Positions 1 to 10,624 of a stretch of DNA of 64,000 nucleotides are shown here, piece by piece. Positions within the stretch are counted from its first letter, which is position 1. Every line of letters begins with the position of its first letter. The notes under the pieces were generated by a model. That model was not told the DNA's origin and searched no databases. It was given only the letters and a program-made list of their open reading frames with translations. The stretch is from positions 186,001 to 250,000 of the forward strand of contig NZ_WRPP01000011.1 in assembly GCF_009760405.1 (NCBI RefSeq). The letters are read 5' to 3'. Source of the stretch: Nocardia terrae. Its GTDB lineage: Bacteria; Actinomycetota; Actinomycetes; Mycobacteriales; Mycobacteriaceae. Position numbers and translations under genes: made by a program.

Positions 1-181
1 CAAGCACGAGAACCACGCCATCCTCGGTCCCGCGTTCGCGGGCAGCCTGGTGGCCGGTGTCATGTCCTATATCTCGGTCAAGTTCCTCACAGCCTACTTC
101 GAGACCAAGACCCTGACGCCCTTCGCGATCTACTGCCTGGTCGCGGGTTTGGGCAGCTTGGTCTGGTTCAGCATTCGCTGA
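1..181 (+). CDS. uppP: Undecaprenyl-diphosphatase, C-terminal part
   Basis: Only the last 59 codons are in the window; the gene begins upstream of base 1 and the reading frame starts at base 2. The translation has two hydrophobic segments separated by a short loop containing SVKFLTAYFETKTLTPFAIY, and ends in LGSLVWFSIR. This resembles the C-terminus of actinobacterial UppP (BacA family), the membrane enzyme that removes a phosphate from undecaprenyl diphosphate so the lipid carrier for peptidoglycan can be reused. The stop lies just before a strong hairpin shared with the convergent cutinase gene. The assignment rests on this short tail only. Confidence 0.8.
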   Translation, partial: KHENHAILGPAFAGSLVAGVMSYISVKFLTAYFETKTLTPFAIYCLVAGLGSLVWFSIR

Positions 182-194
182 GCCGGTCGCTCAC

Positions 195-253
195 AACGAG
201 AAATGCGCTGGTGCGGCACCCCGAAAAGGGTGCGGCACCAGCGCATTCTCGTT
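195..253. terminator. Bidirectional hairpin between uppP and cutinase gene
   Basis: An inverted repeat with arms of about 26 bases around the loop CGAAAA has one mismatch and one bulged base. It sits between two convergent stop codons, so it probably ends transcription from both sides. Confidence 0.75.
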
Positions 254-256
254 CTG

Positions 257-1918
257 TCAGTGGCCGGGCGTGGTGGTCGCCGGGGTCGTGGTGACCGGCG
301 TGGTGGTGGTCGGCGGTACCGTCGTGGTGGTCACCGGCGGGGTGGTGGTGGTCGTGACCGGCGGCGTGGTCGTCGACGCCGGATCCGGGGTGACCGTGGT
401 GGTCGGCGGGACCGTGGTGGTGGTCGGCGGCGTGGTGGTGGCCGGGGTGCTGGTGCCGCTCACCGGAGTCGTGGAACCGGTTGCCGGCGTGGTGGTTCCG
501 GAGGTGAGGGTGGTGGGCGCGAGGGCCAGCGCGTTGGGCGCCTTGGTCGTGGTGGTCGGCGTCGAGGTGAGCGTCTTCGGGTTCAGCGTGCCCGCCTGCG
601 CCTCCTTGGCCAGCTCGGTGAGCCAGGCCGCCGCGTAGTCCGCGGAGGAGACGTTCTTGCCGTTGTCCGGGTTCTGGTCGTGCCAGTAGTCGAAGTGGTG
701 GCCGGTGCCGTTGGGGCCCAGGGTCAGGTTGTACGGATCGTTCAGCAGCACCGGAATGGTGTTCTGGTTGGTGGTGATCAGCCCGATGACCTCGTTGAAC
801 ACCTTCTGCGGCAGGTAGGCCAGCGGCGACATGTTCTGGGCCTCGATATTGCTCGCGGCCACCGGCGTCGGATTGTCCTGGTTGGGCTTGTAATCCGGCT
901 GCGACACCTTGAGCAGGACGTCGAGGAAGGTTTCCTTGCTGGTCCACCAGCCGGGGTTGTGCGCGATGTCGGCGAAGGCGTTGCCCGCGATCTTGCCCAG
1001 CGTCACGGCCACATCGATGCCGGTGGCGGGGGTGACGGTGCCGTCGTTCTGGAGCTGGTCGACATTGATCTGGCGGCCGACGTTGATGGCCAGCTGCAGC
1101 AGCGAGATGTTCTGCGGCGCGGCGCAGGTGAGATCGCCGTCGGAGCAGAAGGACGCGATGCGGCCGTTGAGCGAGCCGAAGTCACCTTGGTGGTCGGCCA
1201 GTGCGCCCTGACCGCCCGCGACGTCCTTGTTGTTCTGATAGCTCTGGTTGAAATTGTCGGGGTGGCTGGGATCCTTGGCCCCGATGAACGGTCCGTCGCC
1301 CGCCGAGCGACCCGAGTCGGCCAGGATCACGACACCGGCCACATTGCCCGGGTCCACGATCCCGTACTTGCCGTCGGCCCCGGCGTTCTGGTGGCCGATC
1401 TCCATGGCGACGCGGCGCGTGACGTCCGCGCCCTCGCTGTAGCCGACAATGGCGAACTTGGTGTTCGGGCAGGCCGCGGAGATATCGCGCATGACCTGCT
1501 CGGTATTGGCGACACCGGTGTTCACGGCGTCCTCGTAGCTGTTCAGGTTCGCCGGGTAGGACACGTACACGGCCCAGTACGAGTTGGAGTCGACCGACCC
1601 GCTCGGCGCGTTCACCACCGGATCCACCCAGTGGCTCTGGTAGTCGTCCGACAGCGCCGCCGGTAGCTCGTTGCCATTGGCGTCGACCAGCATCTTCGTG
1701 GTGCCCGCCTGCGGCGAGTCATTGCGGCCGGCGACCGAGATGGTCACCATGTCATGGCATTCGGTGACCGAGGCTTTCAACGCCGGGGCGGCCTGCTTCG
1801 AGTCCGGTGAAGACGTCACCGCGAATGTCGCCGCGACCGCCACCGCCACGCCGAGCGCCGCGATCGGCGCGACCGACGCCACCATGCGATGTCGTTTGAA
1901 GAAGTCGCGAATATCCAT
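257..1918 (-). CDS. Secreted cutinase-family serine esterase with Thr/Pro-rich tail
   Basis: The 553-residue protein has a basic N-terminus followed by a hydrophobic segment (about residues 13-34), consistent with a signal peptide or anchor. An alpha/beta-hydrolase domain of the cutinase type follows, with the nucleophile elbow GYSEG at 159-163 (Ser161). It continues to about residue 440 and is longer than a typical 200-residue cutinase. The last 100 or so residues are a low-complexity tail of Thr, Pro and Val repeats (TTTTPP-like), as found in wall-spanning or O-mannosylated linkers; a Pmt homologue is encoded at 39925. Family members hydrolyse ester bonds in lipids or polyesters outside the cell; the substrate here is unknown. 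It is transcribed toward uppP. Confidence 0.75.
   Translation of the reverse strand: MDIRDFFKRHRMVASVAPIAALGVAVAVAATFAVTSSPDSKQAAPALKASVTECHDMVTISVAGRNDSPQAGTTKMLVDANGNELPAALSDDYQSHWVDPVVNAPSGSVDSNSYWAVYVSYPANLNSYEDAVNTGVANTEQVMRDISAACPNTKFAIVGYSEGADVTRRVAMEIGHQNAGADGKYGIVDPGNVAGVVILADSGRSAGDGPFIGAKDPSHPDNFNQSYQNNKDVAGGQGALADHQGDFGSLNGRIASFCSDGDLTCAAPQNISLLQLAINVGRQINVDQLQNDGTVTPATGIDVAVTLGKIAGNAFADIAHNPGWWTSKETFLDVLLKVSQPDYKPNQDNPTPVAASNIEAQNMSPLAYLPQKVFNEVIGLITTNQNTIPVLLNDPYNLTLGPNGTGHHFDYWHDQNPDNGKNVSSADYAAAWLTELAKEAQAGTLNPKTLTSTPTTTTKAPNALALAPTTLTSGTTTPATGSTTPVSGTSTPATTTPPTTTTVPPTTTVTPDPASTTTPPVTTTTTPPVTTTTVPPTTTTPVTTTPATTTPGH
268..620 (-). repeat. Low-complexity Thr/Pro/Val coding repeat
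   Basis: The 3' part of the cutinase gene is built of short imperfect GGTGGTC/GACCACC units coding for Thr-Thr-Pro/Val runs. This is a coding microsatellite and may vary in length between strains. Confidence 0.7.
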
Positions 1919-2111
1919 GCCCGAATCCCCATTTCACCCCGACAGTGAACCGTCAGGCCCCCTGTGCAGGTCGGGCCATCTACCACCGGACACGTCGTCC
2001 CAGGACTTCCGAGCGTTACTTTCGCGAATGAGCCGTTATCGCACCATGACTCGAATGCGCCGCATCAATGGTGGCCTGGGTCACATTCGGTGAGTCGGTG
2101 CTATCGCGGTA

Positions 2112-2145
2112 GCGGGCCCGCCGAATTCGTATCCGGCGGGCCCGC
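2112..2145 (-). terminator. Hairpin downstream of lipase gene
   Basis: A perfect 12-base inverted repeat, GCGGGCCCGCCG with its complement, surrounds a 10-base loop. It lies 15 bases past the stop codon of the LIP-family lipase. Confidence 0.65.
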
Positions 2146-2159
2146 ACCCCTCGATTCGG

Positions 2160-3563
2160 TCAGGCCCCGATCGGCTTGCCGAAGAACGAAGCGAGTGTCT
2201 CGCCGAGAGTGTCACCCAGGGTCTGCAGCTCGCCGGGGGTGCCGAGCATGGACGGGGAATCGGTGGTCGAGCAACCCGGCTGCGCGGGAACTCCATCGAG
2301 CCGGTCGAACAGCCACATGAGCGCGGCCGGCCCGCCGACCACCTCGGCGACGATGTGCTCGCTGGCCCAGTCGCGGGTGTAGGTCACCTGGGCCTTCGGG
2401 TCCTGGCAGTAGGTGTTCACGAGCTGGTTCGCCGAGCCGAGCGGCAGGATCTCGTCCCACTTGGAATGCCACATGAACACCGGCATGTCCGGCAGGCTCT
2501 TGCCGAGCCGAGTGTCGTCGAGCATGGCCTTGATCGCCGGTTCCTGTAGCGGGTCAGGCGAATTGATCAAACCCGTGATGTTCAGGAACGGCAGCAGCTC
2601 GGACTGGTATTGCACGCAGAACGGCGCCTTCACCGCGCGCAGCAGCTGGCCGAGCGGGTTGAGCTTCTGGTCCAGCAGCGCGTTGAAGTCCGGGTACTCG
2701 CGGGCCAGGCCCAGCACCGCGCCGAGCACCAGGCCCGAGGTCGCCTGATTGTTCGCCATCAGCAGGGCGTTGCCCAGATCCGCGCCGGTGCCGCCGGACG
2801 CCGCCCCGACGATATTCAGTTCCGGCGCATAGGTTTTGCGCAGTTCCGCGGCGTGCATGGTGGGCATGGAACCGCCCGAGTAGCCGTACATGGCCACCGG
2901 CGCGCCCGCCCCGACGCCCAGTGGTGCGAAGGAGGTGGCGGCGCGAATGCCGTCCAGGGTGATCCGCCCGCCCAGCGGGCCCGCCGCGTACGCCGAGTTC
3001 GGGCCCTGGTGGTCGGGGATCACCACCGCGTCGCCCTTCTGCAGCGCGGCCTGCGCGAACAGGAACTCGGCGGGCGCGACGATCTGGCCGACGAAGGCGG
3101 ACGCCGAGAACTGTTGCAGCGCATAGGAGGGACTGCAGTAGCCCGCGGTGGAATCCTCGGCGATCTGCACCGAGAGCAGCTTGCGCGGCGTCGGGGCGGT
3201 GCCGCGCGGCTTGATCAGCGTGGCCACCGCCGGGATGGCCTCGTCGCGAGAGTTGTTGGAGCGGTAGGAAACCTGCCACGCGTCCACGTTCAGGGGGATG
3301 AGCCCGAAATTGGCGACATTCACCTGCCGGGCCGCGATGATCTCGCCGGGGGCGGCGGCCGCCACCACCTCGGCGGGCGGGTTGTAGAAGCCGGGATCGA
3401 GTTCGGGCGGCAGCGGCAGCAGCTGCGCGGGCTGGATCGGCGGCAGCGCCGGGGTGGCCGGATCGGCCTGCGCCGGGCCCGCGATCAGCCCCGTCACCGC
3501 CACCGCGCTGATGGCCATGGTCCCGAGCCGCAGCATCCGGCCGGTCAATCGCCTGGTCCTCAT
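2160..3563 (-). CDS. Secreted lipase, LIP family
   Basis: The 467-residue protein begins with a twin-arginine-like basic start (MRTRRLTGRM) and a hydrophobic stretch ending at AQA (about residue 33), a convincing signal peptide. The mature part has the features of the secretory lipase (LIP) family: a conserved DHQGPNSAYAAG segment (184-195) and the nucleophile elbow GYSGGS with Ser229. Members are extracellular triacylglycerol or ester hydrolases. Several cysteines in the mature chain may form disulfides. The gene stands alone; a perfect palindrome 30 bp upstream of its start suggests control by a TetR-type repressor. Which lipid it cleaves cannot be read from the sequence. Confidence 0.8.
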   Translation of the reverse strand: MRTRRLTGRMLRLGTMAISAVAVTGLIAGPAQADPATPALPPIQPAQLLPLPPELDPGFYNPPAEVVAAAAPGEIIAARQVNVANFGLIPLNVDAWQVSYRSNNSRDEAIPAVATLIKPRGTAPTPRKLLSVQIAEDSTAGYCSPSYALQQFSASAFVGQIVAPAEFLFAQAALQKGDAVVIPDHQGPNSAYAAGPLGGRITLDGIRAATSFAPLGVGAGAPVAMYGYSGGSMPTMHAAELRKTYAPELNIVGAASGGTGADLGNALLMANNQATSGLVLGAVLGLAREYPDFNALLDQKLNPLGQLLRAVKAPFCVQYQSELLPFLNITGLINSPDPLQEPAIKAMLDDTRLGKSLPDMPVFMWHSKWDEILPLGSANQLVNTYCQDPKAQVTYTRDWASEHIVAEVVGGPAALMWLFDRLDGVPAQPGCSTTDSPSMLGTPGELQTLGDTLGETLASFFGKPIGA

Positions 3564-3593
3564 CGACCCACTTCCTCACCCTGTTCCCACTTG

Positions 3594-3611
3594 TGAGACT
3601 GCACAGTCTCA
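3594..3611. promoter_or_regulatory. 18-bp palindrome upstream of lipase gene
   Basis: TGAGACTGCACAGTCTCA has 8-base perfect arms around CA. It lies 30 bp upstream of the lipase start in the divergent region shared with the SDR gene, a position typical of a TetR-family operator over the promoter. No cognate regulator is adjacent. Confidence 0.5.
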
Positions 3612-3705
3612 ATATGCCGCGCTCACTATGCCACGGCTGTGAGCTGGCTCGCAATATCCATGAACGGCGGAAACGGTCCATGCCCGATCGGAAGGATTCG
3701 CACCC

Positions 3706-3736
3706 TTGCTTGGAGTGCACTCCAACTGGTTATGGT
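3706..3736 (+). promoter_or_regulatory. MerR-type promoter of the SDR gene
   Basis: A TTGCTT -35 (3706-3711) and a TATGGT -10 (3731-3736) are 19 bp apart. The spacer region holds the perfect palindrome TTGGAGTGCACTCCAA (3710-3725). The long 19-bp spacer with a centred dyad is the hallmark of promoters untwisted by MerR-family activators, and the palindrome resembles sites of the NmlR/AdhR-like group. The predicted transcript starts at or next to the ATG at 3745, so it would be almost leaderless. Confidence 0.7.
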
Positions 3737-3744
3737 CGATGACC

Positions 3745-4563
3745 ATGAGCAAAGTGTGGTTCATTACCGGCGTCTCGAGGGGTTTCGGACGGGAATGGGC
3801 ACTGGCCGCCCTCGGGCGTGGCGATCGCGTCGCGGGCACCGCGCGTGACCTGAGCACCCTCGACGACATCGTCGCCAAGTACCCGGACACCTTTCTTCCG
3901 CTGCGGCTCGACGTCACCGACCGGGCCGCCGACTTCGCCGCCGTCGAGCAGGCGGCCGCCCACTTCGGCCGCCTCGACGTCGTCGTCAACAATGCTGGCT
4001 ACGGCCAGTTCGGCATGATCGAGGAACTCACCGAGCAGGAATTCCGAGATCAGTTGGAGACCAACGTCTTCGGCGCCATGTGGGTCACCCAGGCGGCCCT
4101 GCCCATCCTGCGCGCCCAGCGCGGCGGCCACATCCTGCAGGTCTCCAGCATCGGCGGCATCTCCGCCTTCCAGAACCTCGGCGCCTACCATGCCTCCAAG
4201 TGGGCCCTCGAGGGCTTCTCCCAGTCCCTGGCTCAGGAAGTCGCCCCCTTCGGCATCCACGTCACCCTGATCGAGCCGGGCGGCTTCGCCACCGACTGGG
4301 CGGGCCCCTCGGCCCGCCACGCCACCCCCAACCCGGCCTACGATCCGGCCCGCGCGGCCCGCGCCGCCCAGCGCAATGCCGTCAAGCGCGGCGAGCCGAC
4401 CGCCACCGGCCCGGCTGTCCTGGCCGTCGTCGACGCCGAAGAACCGCCCCTGCGCTTCTTCCTCGGCGAGCTCCCGCTGGCCATCGCTACCGCCGACTAC
4501 GAGTCCCGCCTGGAGACCTGGCGCAAGTGGCAGCCGATTTCGGCTGCCGCGCAGGGGAACTGA
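3745..4563 (+). CDS. Short-chain dehydrogenase/reductase
   Basis: This 272-residue classical SDR has the cofactor motif TGVSRGFG (8-15), NNAG at 82-85, the catalytic Ser pair at 134-135 and YHASK with Tyr148 and Lys152. It should catalyse NAD(P)-dependent oxidoreduction of an alcohol or carbonyl; the substrate is unknown. The reading frame is open further upstream, but an earlier start would lie inside the MerR-type promoter, so ATG 3745 (MSKVWF) is chosen. MerR-type control suggests a role in aldehyde or electrophile stress. The gene is monocistronic. Confidence 0.8.
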   Translation: MSKVWFITGVSRGFGREWALAALGRGDRVAGTARDLSTLDDIVAKYPDTFLPLRLDVTDRAADFAAVEQAAAHFGRLDVVVNNAGYGQFGMIEELTEQEFRDQLETNVFGAMWVTQAALPILRAQRGGHILQVSSIGGISAFQNLGAYHASKWALEGFSQSLAQEVAPFGIHVTLIEPGGFATDWAGPSARHATPNPAYDPARAARAAQRNAVKRGEPTATGPAVLAVVDAEEPPLRFFLGELPLAIATADYESRLETWRKWQPISAAAQGN

Positions 4564-4564
4564 G

Positions 4565-5803
4565 TCAGTCGATCCGCGATCCGGCGCGGAGACGGTCCAT
4601 GGTCTCCGCACCGGGGTGGAACTCGACGCGATACCGGTCGGGGTAGATGCCTTCCACCGGGCTGAGATCGACCTCGGCGGCCAGGGAATCCCAAGGGACG
4701 GCGATGGTTTCACCGGTGTTCAGGTCGGTGAGGCTGACATTGTGGGTGCGGGGGAGCAGGGTGGGGACGGTGTCGGTCCAGGCGGCCATCGTCGATTCGG
4801 TGCCGTCCTTCATGCGGAAGTGCATCACCTTGGCGGCGAAGTCCTCGGTGCGCCCGGCGTCGAGATCCGCGCGCAGGTGCTTGTATTGGGCGCCATAGAC
4901 ATTCGCGGCCAAGGTCGCCTCCGCGGACCGGATCTCCTTCCACGCCAGATGTTCTCGCGACACCCGGTAGGGCACCAGCCGACCCGCCTCGTCCAGCGTG
5001 TACGGGACCGGCGAGACCTCGCGGACCGCGTTGTCGAACAGCTCGCGAGCCGAGTTCACCAGGTGCAGCACGTGCTGCGCCGAGTACTCCGCGCCCACCA
5101 GCACGCCGGTGTTCTGCGCGACGAAGACGATCGGCCGCGCCCCGGCCTTGCGGCCGATGCCCTCCAGCCAGCCGTCGACCAGCGGCAGCGCGCCCGCGTA
5201 CAGGTCCCCGCTGGTGTCCGGGATGTGCAGCAGACCGCCCTTCGAGCCGGGTTCGTAGCGGGCCACGGTGTCCAGGGCCGCACCGGTGAGATTGGCTCGG
5301 GCCGTGGCGAACACGGTCTCGGCGTCGACACCCCATTCCGCGAGCTGCGAGGGATGGACGCGTTGCATGGACGTCGGCTGATCCAGCACGACGGTTTCGA
5401 TCAAGCAGGGCAGGACCGGCCGCCAGAGGGTGTGGTCCCCGATCCGCAGGCCCTGCGTGCGGGCGTCCAGATCCGTGGCCTGCCGGATGATCGGCCGCAG
5501 CAGCGGGGCCGCGGCCTCCCAGCCCTCGGGGTTCTCCCGCTCGCTCAGCCCCGGGCTGTCCATGACGAACGTGAACAGCATCCGGTTGGCCTCGCGCGGC
5601 GTGACCGACCGGGTCCGCCTGAACACCGTCGTCAGATTGATCTCCCCCCATTCCCCGTTCTGCATCGTGTAGCGGATCTTGAACGCGTCCGCGTCGAAGG
5701 CGGCCTCCGCGACCCCGTTCTGTGCGCGCACCATGGCCAGCGCTTGCTCCCCGAACTGCTCCTGCTTGCGTTTGGCGCCGAACACCCCACCCAGAAAACT
5801 CAT
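4565..5803 (-). CDS. Uncharacterised cytosolic protein, possibly DUF1444-like
   Basis: The 412-residue protein has no signal peptide or membrane segment. The frame stays open upstream, but translation from there gives Arg-rich shadow sequence, so the start is placed at MSFLGGVFG. The chain has a basic N-terminus (AKRKQEQFGEQ), an early IRYTMQNGEWGEINL region, and a central part (WGVDAETVFATARANL, then VFVAQNTGVLVGAEYSAQ) whose layout loosely recalls DUF1444/YtpQ proteins. That likeness is weak and is an inference by eye. The gene ends one base past the SDR stop on the opposite strand, tail to tail. A small membrane protein gene lies just upstream on the same strand, so the two may be co-transcribed. 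Confidence 0.6.
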   Translation of the reverse strand: MSFLGGVFGAKRKQEQFGEQALAMVRAQNGVAEAAFDADAFKIRYTMQNGEWGEINLTTVFRRTRSVTPREANRMLFTFVMDSPGLSERENPEGWEAAAPLLRPIIRQATDLDARTQGLRIGDHTLWRPVLPCLIETVVLDQPTSMQRVHPSQLAEWGVDAETVFATARANLTGAALDTVARYEPGSKGGLLHIPDTSGDLYAGALPLVDGWLEGIGRKAGARPIVFVAQNTGVLVGAEYSAQHVLHLVNSARELFDNAVREVSPVPYTLDEAGRLVPYRVSREHLAWKEIRSAEATLAANVYGAQYKHLRADLDAGRTEDFAAKVMHFRMKDGTESTMAAWTDTVPTLLPRTHNVSLTDLNTGETIAVPWDSLAAEVDLSPVEGIYPDRYRVEFHPGAETMDRLRAGSRID

Positions 5804-5847
5804 GCGCGGAAATCTACTCGAGCGCACCGACTCCCGCCGGTCGGCGA

Positions 5848-6048
5848 TCAGACGCGACGGCGGCCCCAGCGCGAGCGGGAGCCCCATTGACGGGGACGCG
5901 AGACCCGGGCGCTGAACCCGGCCATGTGCAGGGCCAGGCCGAGCAGTCCGGCGATGACGAAAACATTGACCGCGGTGCCCGTGGTGCGATCGGCGAGCTC
6001 GAGCAGCAGGGCGATCGCGAAGAGGACGGCGGCGACGATGGCGAACAT
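5848..6048 (-). CDS. Small two-helix membrane protein
   Basis: This 66-residue protein starts at MFAIVAAVLFAIALLLELAD. It has one hydrophobic helix at 2-17 and a second (VNVFVIAGLLGLALHMAG) around 25-42, followed by a basic Arg-rich tail that should face the cytoplasm. The frame is open upstream, but the extension lacks hydrophobic character and a plausible ribosome site. It lies 44 bp upstream of the 4565-5803 gene on the same strand. The function is unknown. Confidence 0.6.
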   Translation of the reverse strand: MFAIVAAVLFAIALLLELADRTTGTAVNVFVIAGLLGLALHMAGFSARVSRPRQWGSRSRWGRRRV

Positions 6049-6227
6049 ATCGACCGGGTACCCACAATCTCCTGTCGGAAGCCACAAGCGGCGGTACGTA
6101 ATACGAGAGCCCATTCGTATCTTCTGACAAAAGCGTGTTTATTTGTGCGATAAACCGATTCGCCTCTCGGTCGCGGAACCCCTGGTCATAGGTTCGTGCA
6201 AACTCTTCGCGACCCCCCTTCGTCGGC

Positions 6228-6257
6228 TTGACCAATGTGCTCCGCGCCACGTACTTT
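6228..6257 (+). promoter_or_regulatory. Promoter upstream of small ORF and xdh genes
   Basis: TTGACC (6228-6233) and TACTTT (6252-6257) are separated by 18 bp and match the housekeeping actinobacterial promoter. A transcript from about 6264 would carry the small ORF at 6302 and could continue into the xdh operon, since no clear terminator lies between. Confidence 0.5.
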
Positions 6258-6301
6258 CGGGGTTACCGACACATGTGAGCTGCTGGAAGGAGGCGAGTCG
6301 G

Positions 6302-6394
6302 ATGTCGAACATTCCCATGGATGACACCGCCGATCTGCGCCACCTGGCTCACCGGACCGCCTGGGTTCCGGGTCGTGTAGCGCACGGCTTCTGA
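6302..6394 (+). CDS. Small ORF, 30 residues, upstream of xdh operon
   Basis: The 30-codon ORF begins MSNIPMDDTADLRHLAH and ends VAHGF. It is preceded by a perfect Shine-Dalgarno AAGGAGG (6287-6293) at an 8-base spacing, and by a consensus-like promoter. Translation therefore seems likely, more so than for a chance ORF. It could be a leader peptide that tunes xdh expression, or a free-standing micropeptide. It has no hydrophobic segment and no recognised family. Confidence 0.5.
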   Translation: MSNIPMDDTADLRHLAHRTAWVPGRVAHGF

Positions 6395-6578
6395 GCTGCC
6401 CTTTTCCGGCGTGCCCCGAACGCGGCCCCCGGCACATTTCGATCTCTGTCACGGCCCTCGGCATGCCTCTCGTGCCGATTCGCGCTCCGGGTACTCGGGC
6501 GGCGTCACCGAAATAGAAAGCTCCTGAAATGGCGACTAGGATTATCCCATCCACCGCGCAGCGAAATGAGGTTGTGCC

Positions 6579-8069
6579 ATGGTAGACGCGCGGATCACGG
6601 TGAACGGGAAAGTCACCCCGATTTCCCCGGCGGCACCCCATACGACGGTCCTGGATTTCTTGCGTGACCGCGGTATCACCGGCAGCAAGGAAGGCTGCGC
6701 GGAGGGCGAATGCGGCGCCTGTTCGATCATGGTCGCCCGCCCCGGCGTGGCGGAGAAGACCGACTGGGTCGCCATCAACGCCTGTCTGGTTCCGGTCGCC
6801 GCGCTCGACGGCCAGGAGATCGTGACGGCCGAGGGCCTCGCGACCCTCGACGGCTCGGGCACCCCCACCGAACTGCACCCCGTGCAGCAGGAGATGGCGG
6901 TGCGCGGTGGTTCCCAGTGTGGTTACTGCACACCCGGATTCATCTGCAGCATGGCCTCGGAGTACTACCGGCCCAACCGCTGCGCCGGTAAGGCCGCCGC
7001 GTCGGCCGAGACCGAGTCGCACGACGCCGAGTCGCACGATCACGAGCACGGCCCCAACGGCTTCGACCTGCACTCGCTGAGTGGAAACCTGTGCCGCTGC
7101 ACCGGTTACCGCCCGATCCGGGACGCCGCGTACGCGCTGGGCGCGCCCGAGGCCGACGACCCGTTCGCGCAGCGCCGCGAGCAGGACGCGCCCGCGCCCG
7201 TCGCCACCGATTACAGCCAGGACGGCCGCACCTTCCGCCGCCCGGAGACCCTGGCCGAGGCCGTGCGGCTGCTGCGTGACCGCCCCGACGCGATCCTCGT
7301 CGCCGGTTCCACCGACTGGGGCGTCGAGGTCAACATTCGTTCGCGCCGTGCGGATTACGCCATCGGCATCGACCGCCTGCCCGAACTGCGCGAGCTGACC
7401 GTCGCCGACGATCACATCCTGATCGGCGCGGCCGTGCCGCTCACCGAGATCGAGCGTCGCCTCGACGGCAGCGTGCCGCTGCTGGCGCAGCTGTTCCCGC
7501 AGTTCGCCTCGCGCCTGATCCGCAACAACGCCACCTTCGGCGGCAACCTGGGTACCGGTTCGCCGATCGGTGACAGCCCGCCGGCGCTGCTCGCGCTCGG
7601 TGCGTCGGTGGTGCTCGCCTCCGCCGACGGTGAGCGCGAGGTCGAGCTGGCCGACTACTTCACCGGCTACCGGCAGAGCGTGCGCCGCGCGGACGAGCTG
7701 ATCCGCGCCGTGCGCATCCCGCTGCCGCTGTCGCGGGTGACGGCGTTCCACAAGATCGCCAAGCGGCGTTTCGACGACATCTCCAGTGTCGCTGTCGCTT
7801 TCGCGCTCGACATCGAGGACGGCGTCGTCACGAAGGCCCGCATCGGCCTGGGCGGCGTGGCCGCCACCCCGATCCGCGCCCGCGACACCGAGGAAGCGCT
7901 GGTCGGCAAGGCGTGGTCCACCGAGACCGTCGAGGCCGCCGCCGCGGTGCTGGCGTCGGAGGGCACGCCGATGAACGATCACCGCGCCAGCTCCGAGTAC
8001 CGAGCCGCGATGCTCGGCCAGAGCCTGAAGAAGCTGTACGCGCAGACCACCGAGGCGGTGCTGTCATGA
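6579..8069 (+). CDS. xdhA: Xanthine dehydrogenase small subunit (2Fe-2S and FAD domains)
   Basis: The 496-residue subunit has an N-terminal plant-type [2Fe-2S] domain with C40, C45, C48 and C69, and a second [2Fe-2S] domain with C114, C117, C172 and C174. A FAD-binding domain follows from about residue 210 (ILVAGSTDWGVEVN, then NNATFGGNLGTGSPIGDSPP). It passes electrons from the molybdenum centre in XdhB to FAD and NAD+ during xanthine or hypoxanthine oxidation. An unusual His/Asp/Glu-rich insertion (about 136-163, with ESHDAESHDHEHG) splits the second Fe-S domain between its cysteine pairs. The stop overlaps the start of a 26-codon bridging ORF. A guanine deaminase-like gene at 19329 could supply xanthine. 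Confidence 0.88.
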   Translation: MVDARITVNGKVTPISPAAPHTTVLDFLRDRGITGSKEGCAEGECGACSIMVARPGVAEKTDWVAINACLVPVAALDGQEIVTAEGLATLDGSGTPTELHPVQQEMAVRGGSQCGYCTPGFICSMASEYYRPNRCAGKAAASAETESHDAESHDHEHGPNGFDLHSLSGNLCRCTGYRPIRDAAYALGAPEADDPFAQRREQDAPAPVATDYSQDGRTFRRPETLAEAVRLLRDRPDAILVAGSTDWGVEVNIRSRRADYAIGIDRLPELRELTVADDHILIGAAVPLTEIERRLDGSVPLLAQLFPQFASRLIRNNATFGGNLGTGSPIGDSPPALLALGASVVLASADGEREVELADYFTGYRQSVRRADELIRAVRIPLPLSRVTAFHKIAKRRFDDISSVAVAFALDIEDGVVTKARIGLGGVAATPIRARDTEEALVGKAWSTETVEAAAAVLASEGTPMNDHRASSEYRAAMLGQSLKKLYAQTTEAVLS

Positions 8070-8142
8070 GCGAGCTTGCGAGCGAATCGAAGACACAGCG
8101 TCCATGGCTCTTGACGGAGCCGAGCGCTAGCGAGGCGGAGTC

Positions 8143-8146
<4 letters not shown>
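8066..8146 (+). CDS. 26-codon bridging ORF between xdhA and xdhB
   Basis: The ORF starts at an ATGA that overlaps the xdhA stop and ends at an ATGA that overlaps the xdhB start, so ribosomes could pass through all three frames. The peptide (MSELASESKTQRPWLLTEPS...) is polar and has no recognised family. Its sequence (GAGCGAGCTTGCGAGCGAA) looks like a short intergenic repeat rather than a selected protein. The likely role is translational coupling; a functional peptide is doubtful. Confidence 0.35.
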
Positions 8147-10623
<2,477 letters not shown>

Positions 10624-10624
10624 C

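Noticed and set aside
268..620. Possible CRISPR or minisatellite array
   Set aside because: The units are short, irregular and in frame inside a protein tail; there are no regular spacers. No CRISPR array was seen in the window.
203..1666. Long plus-strand frame opposite the cutinase gene
   Set aside because: The translation is a run of Arg and Gly from the complement of Thr codons. The minus-strand protein has a signal peptide and GYSEG.
3706..3744. Longer N-terminus for the SDR at 3745
   Set aside because: The extra codons overlap the -35 box and palindrome, and the conserved SDR start (KVWFITG) follows the ATG at 3745.
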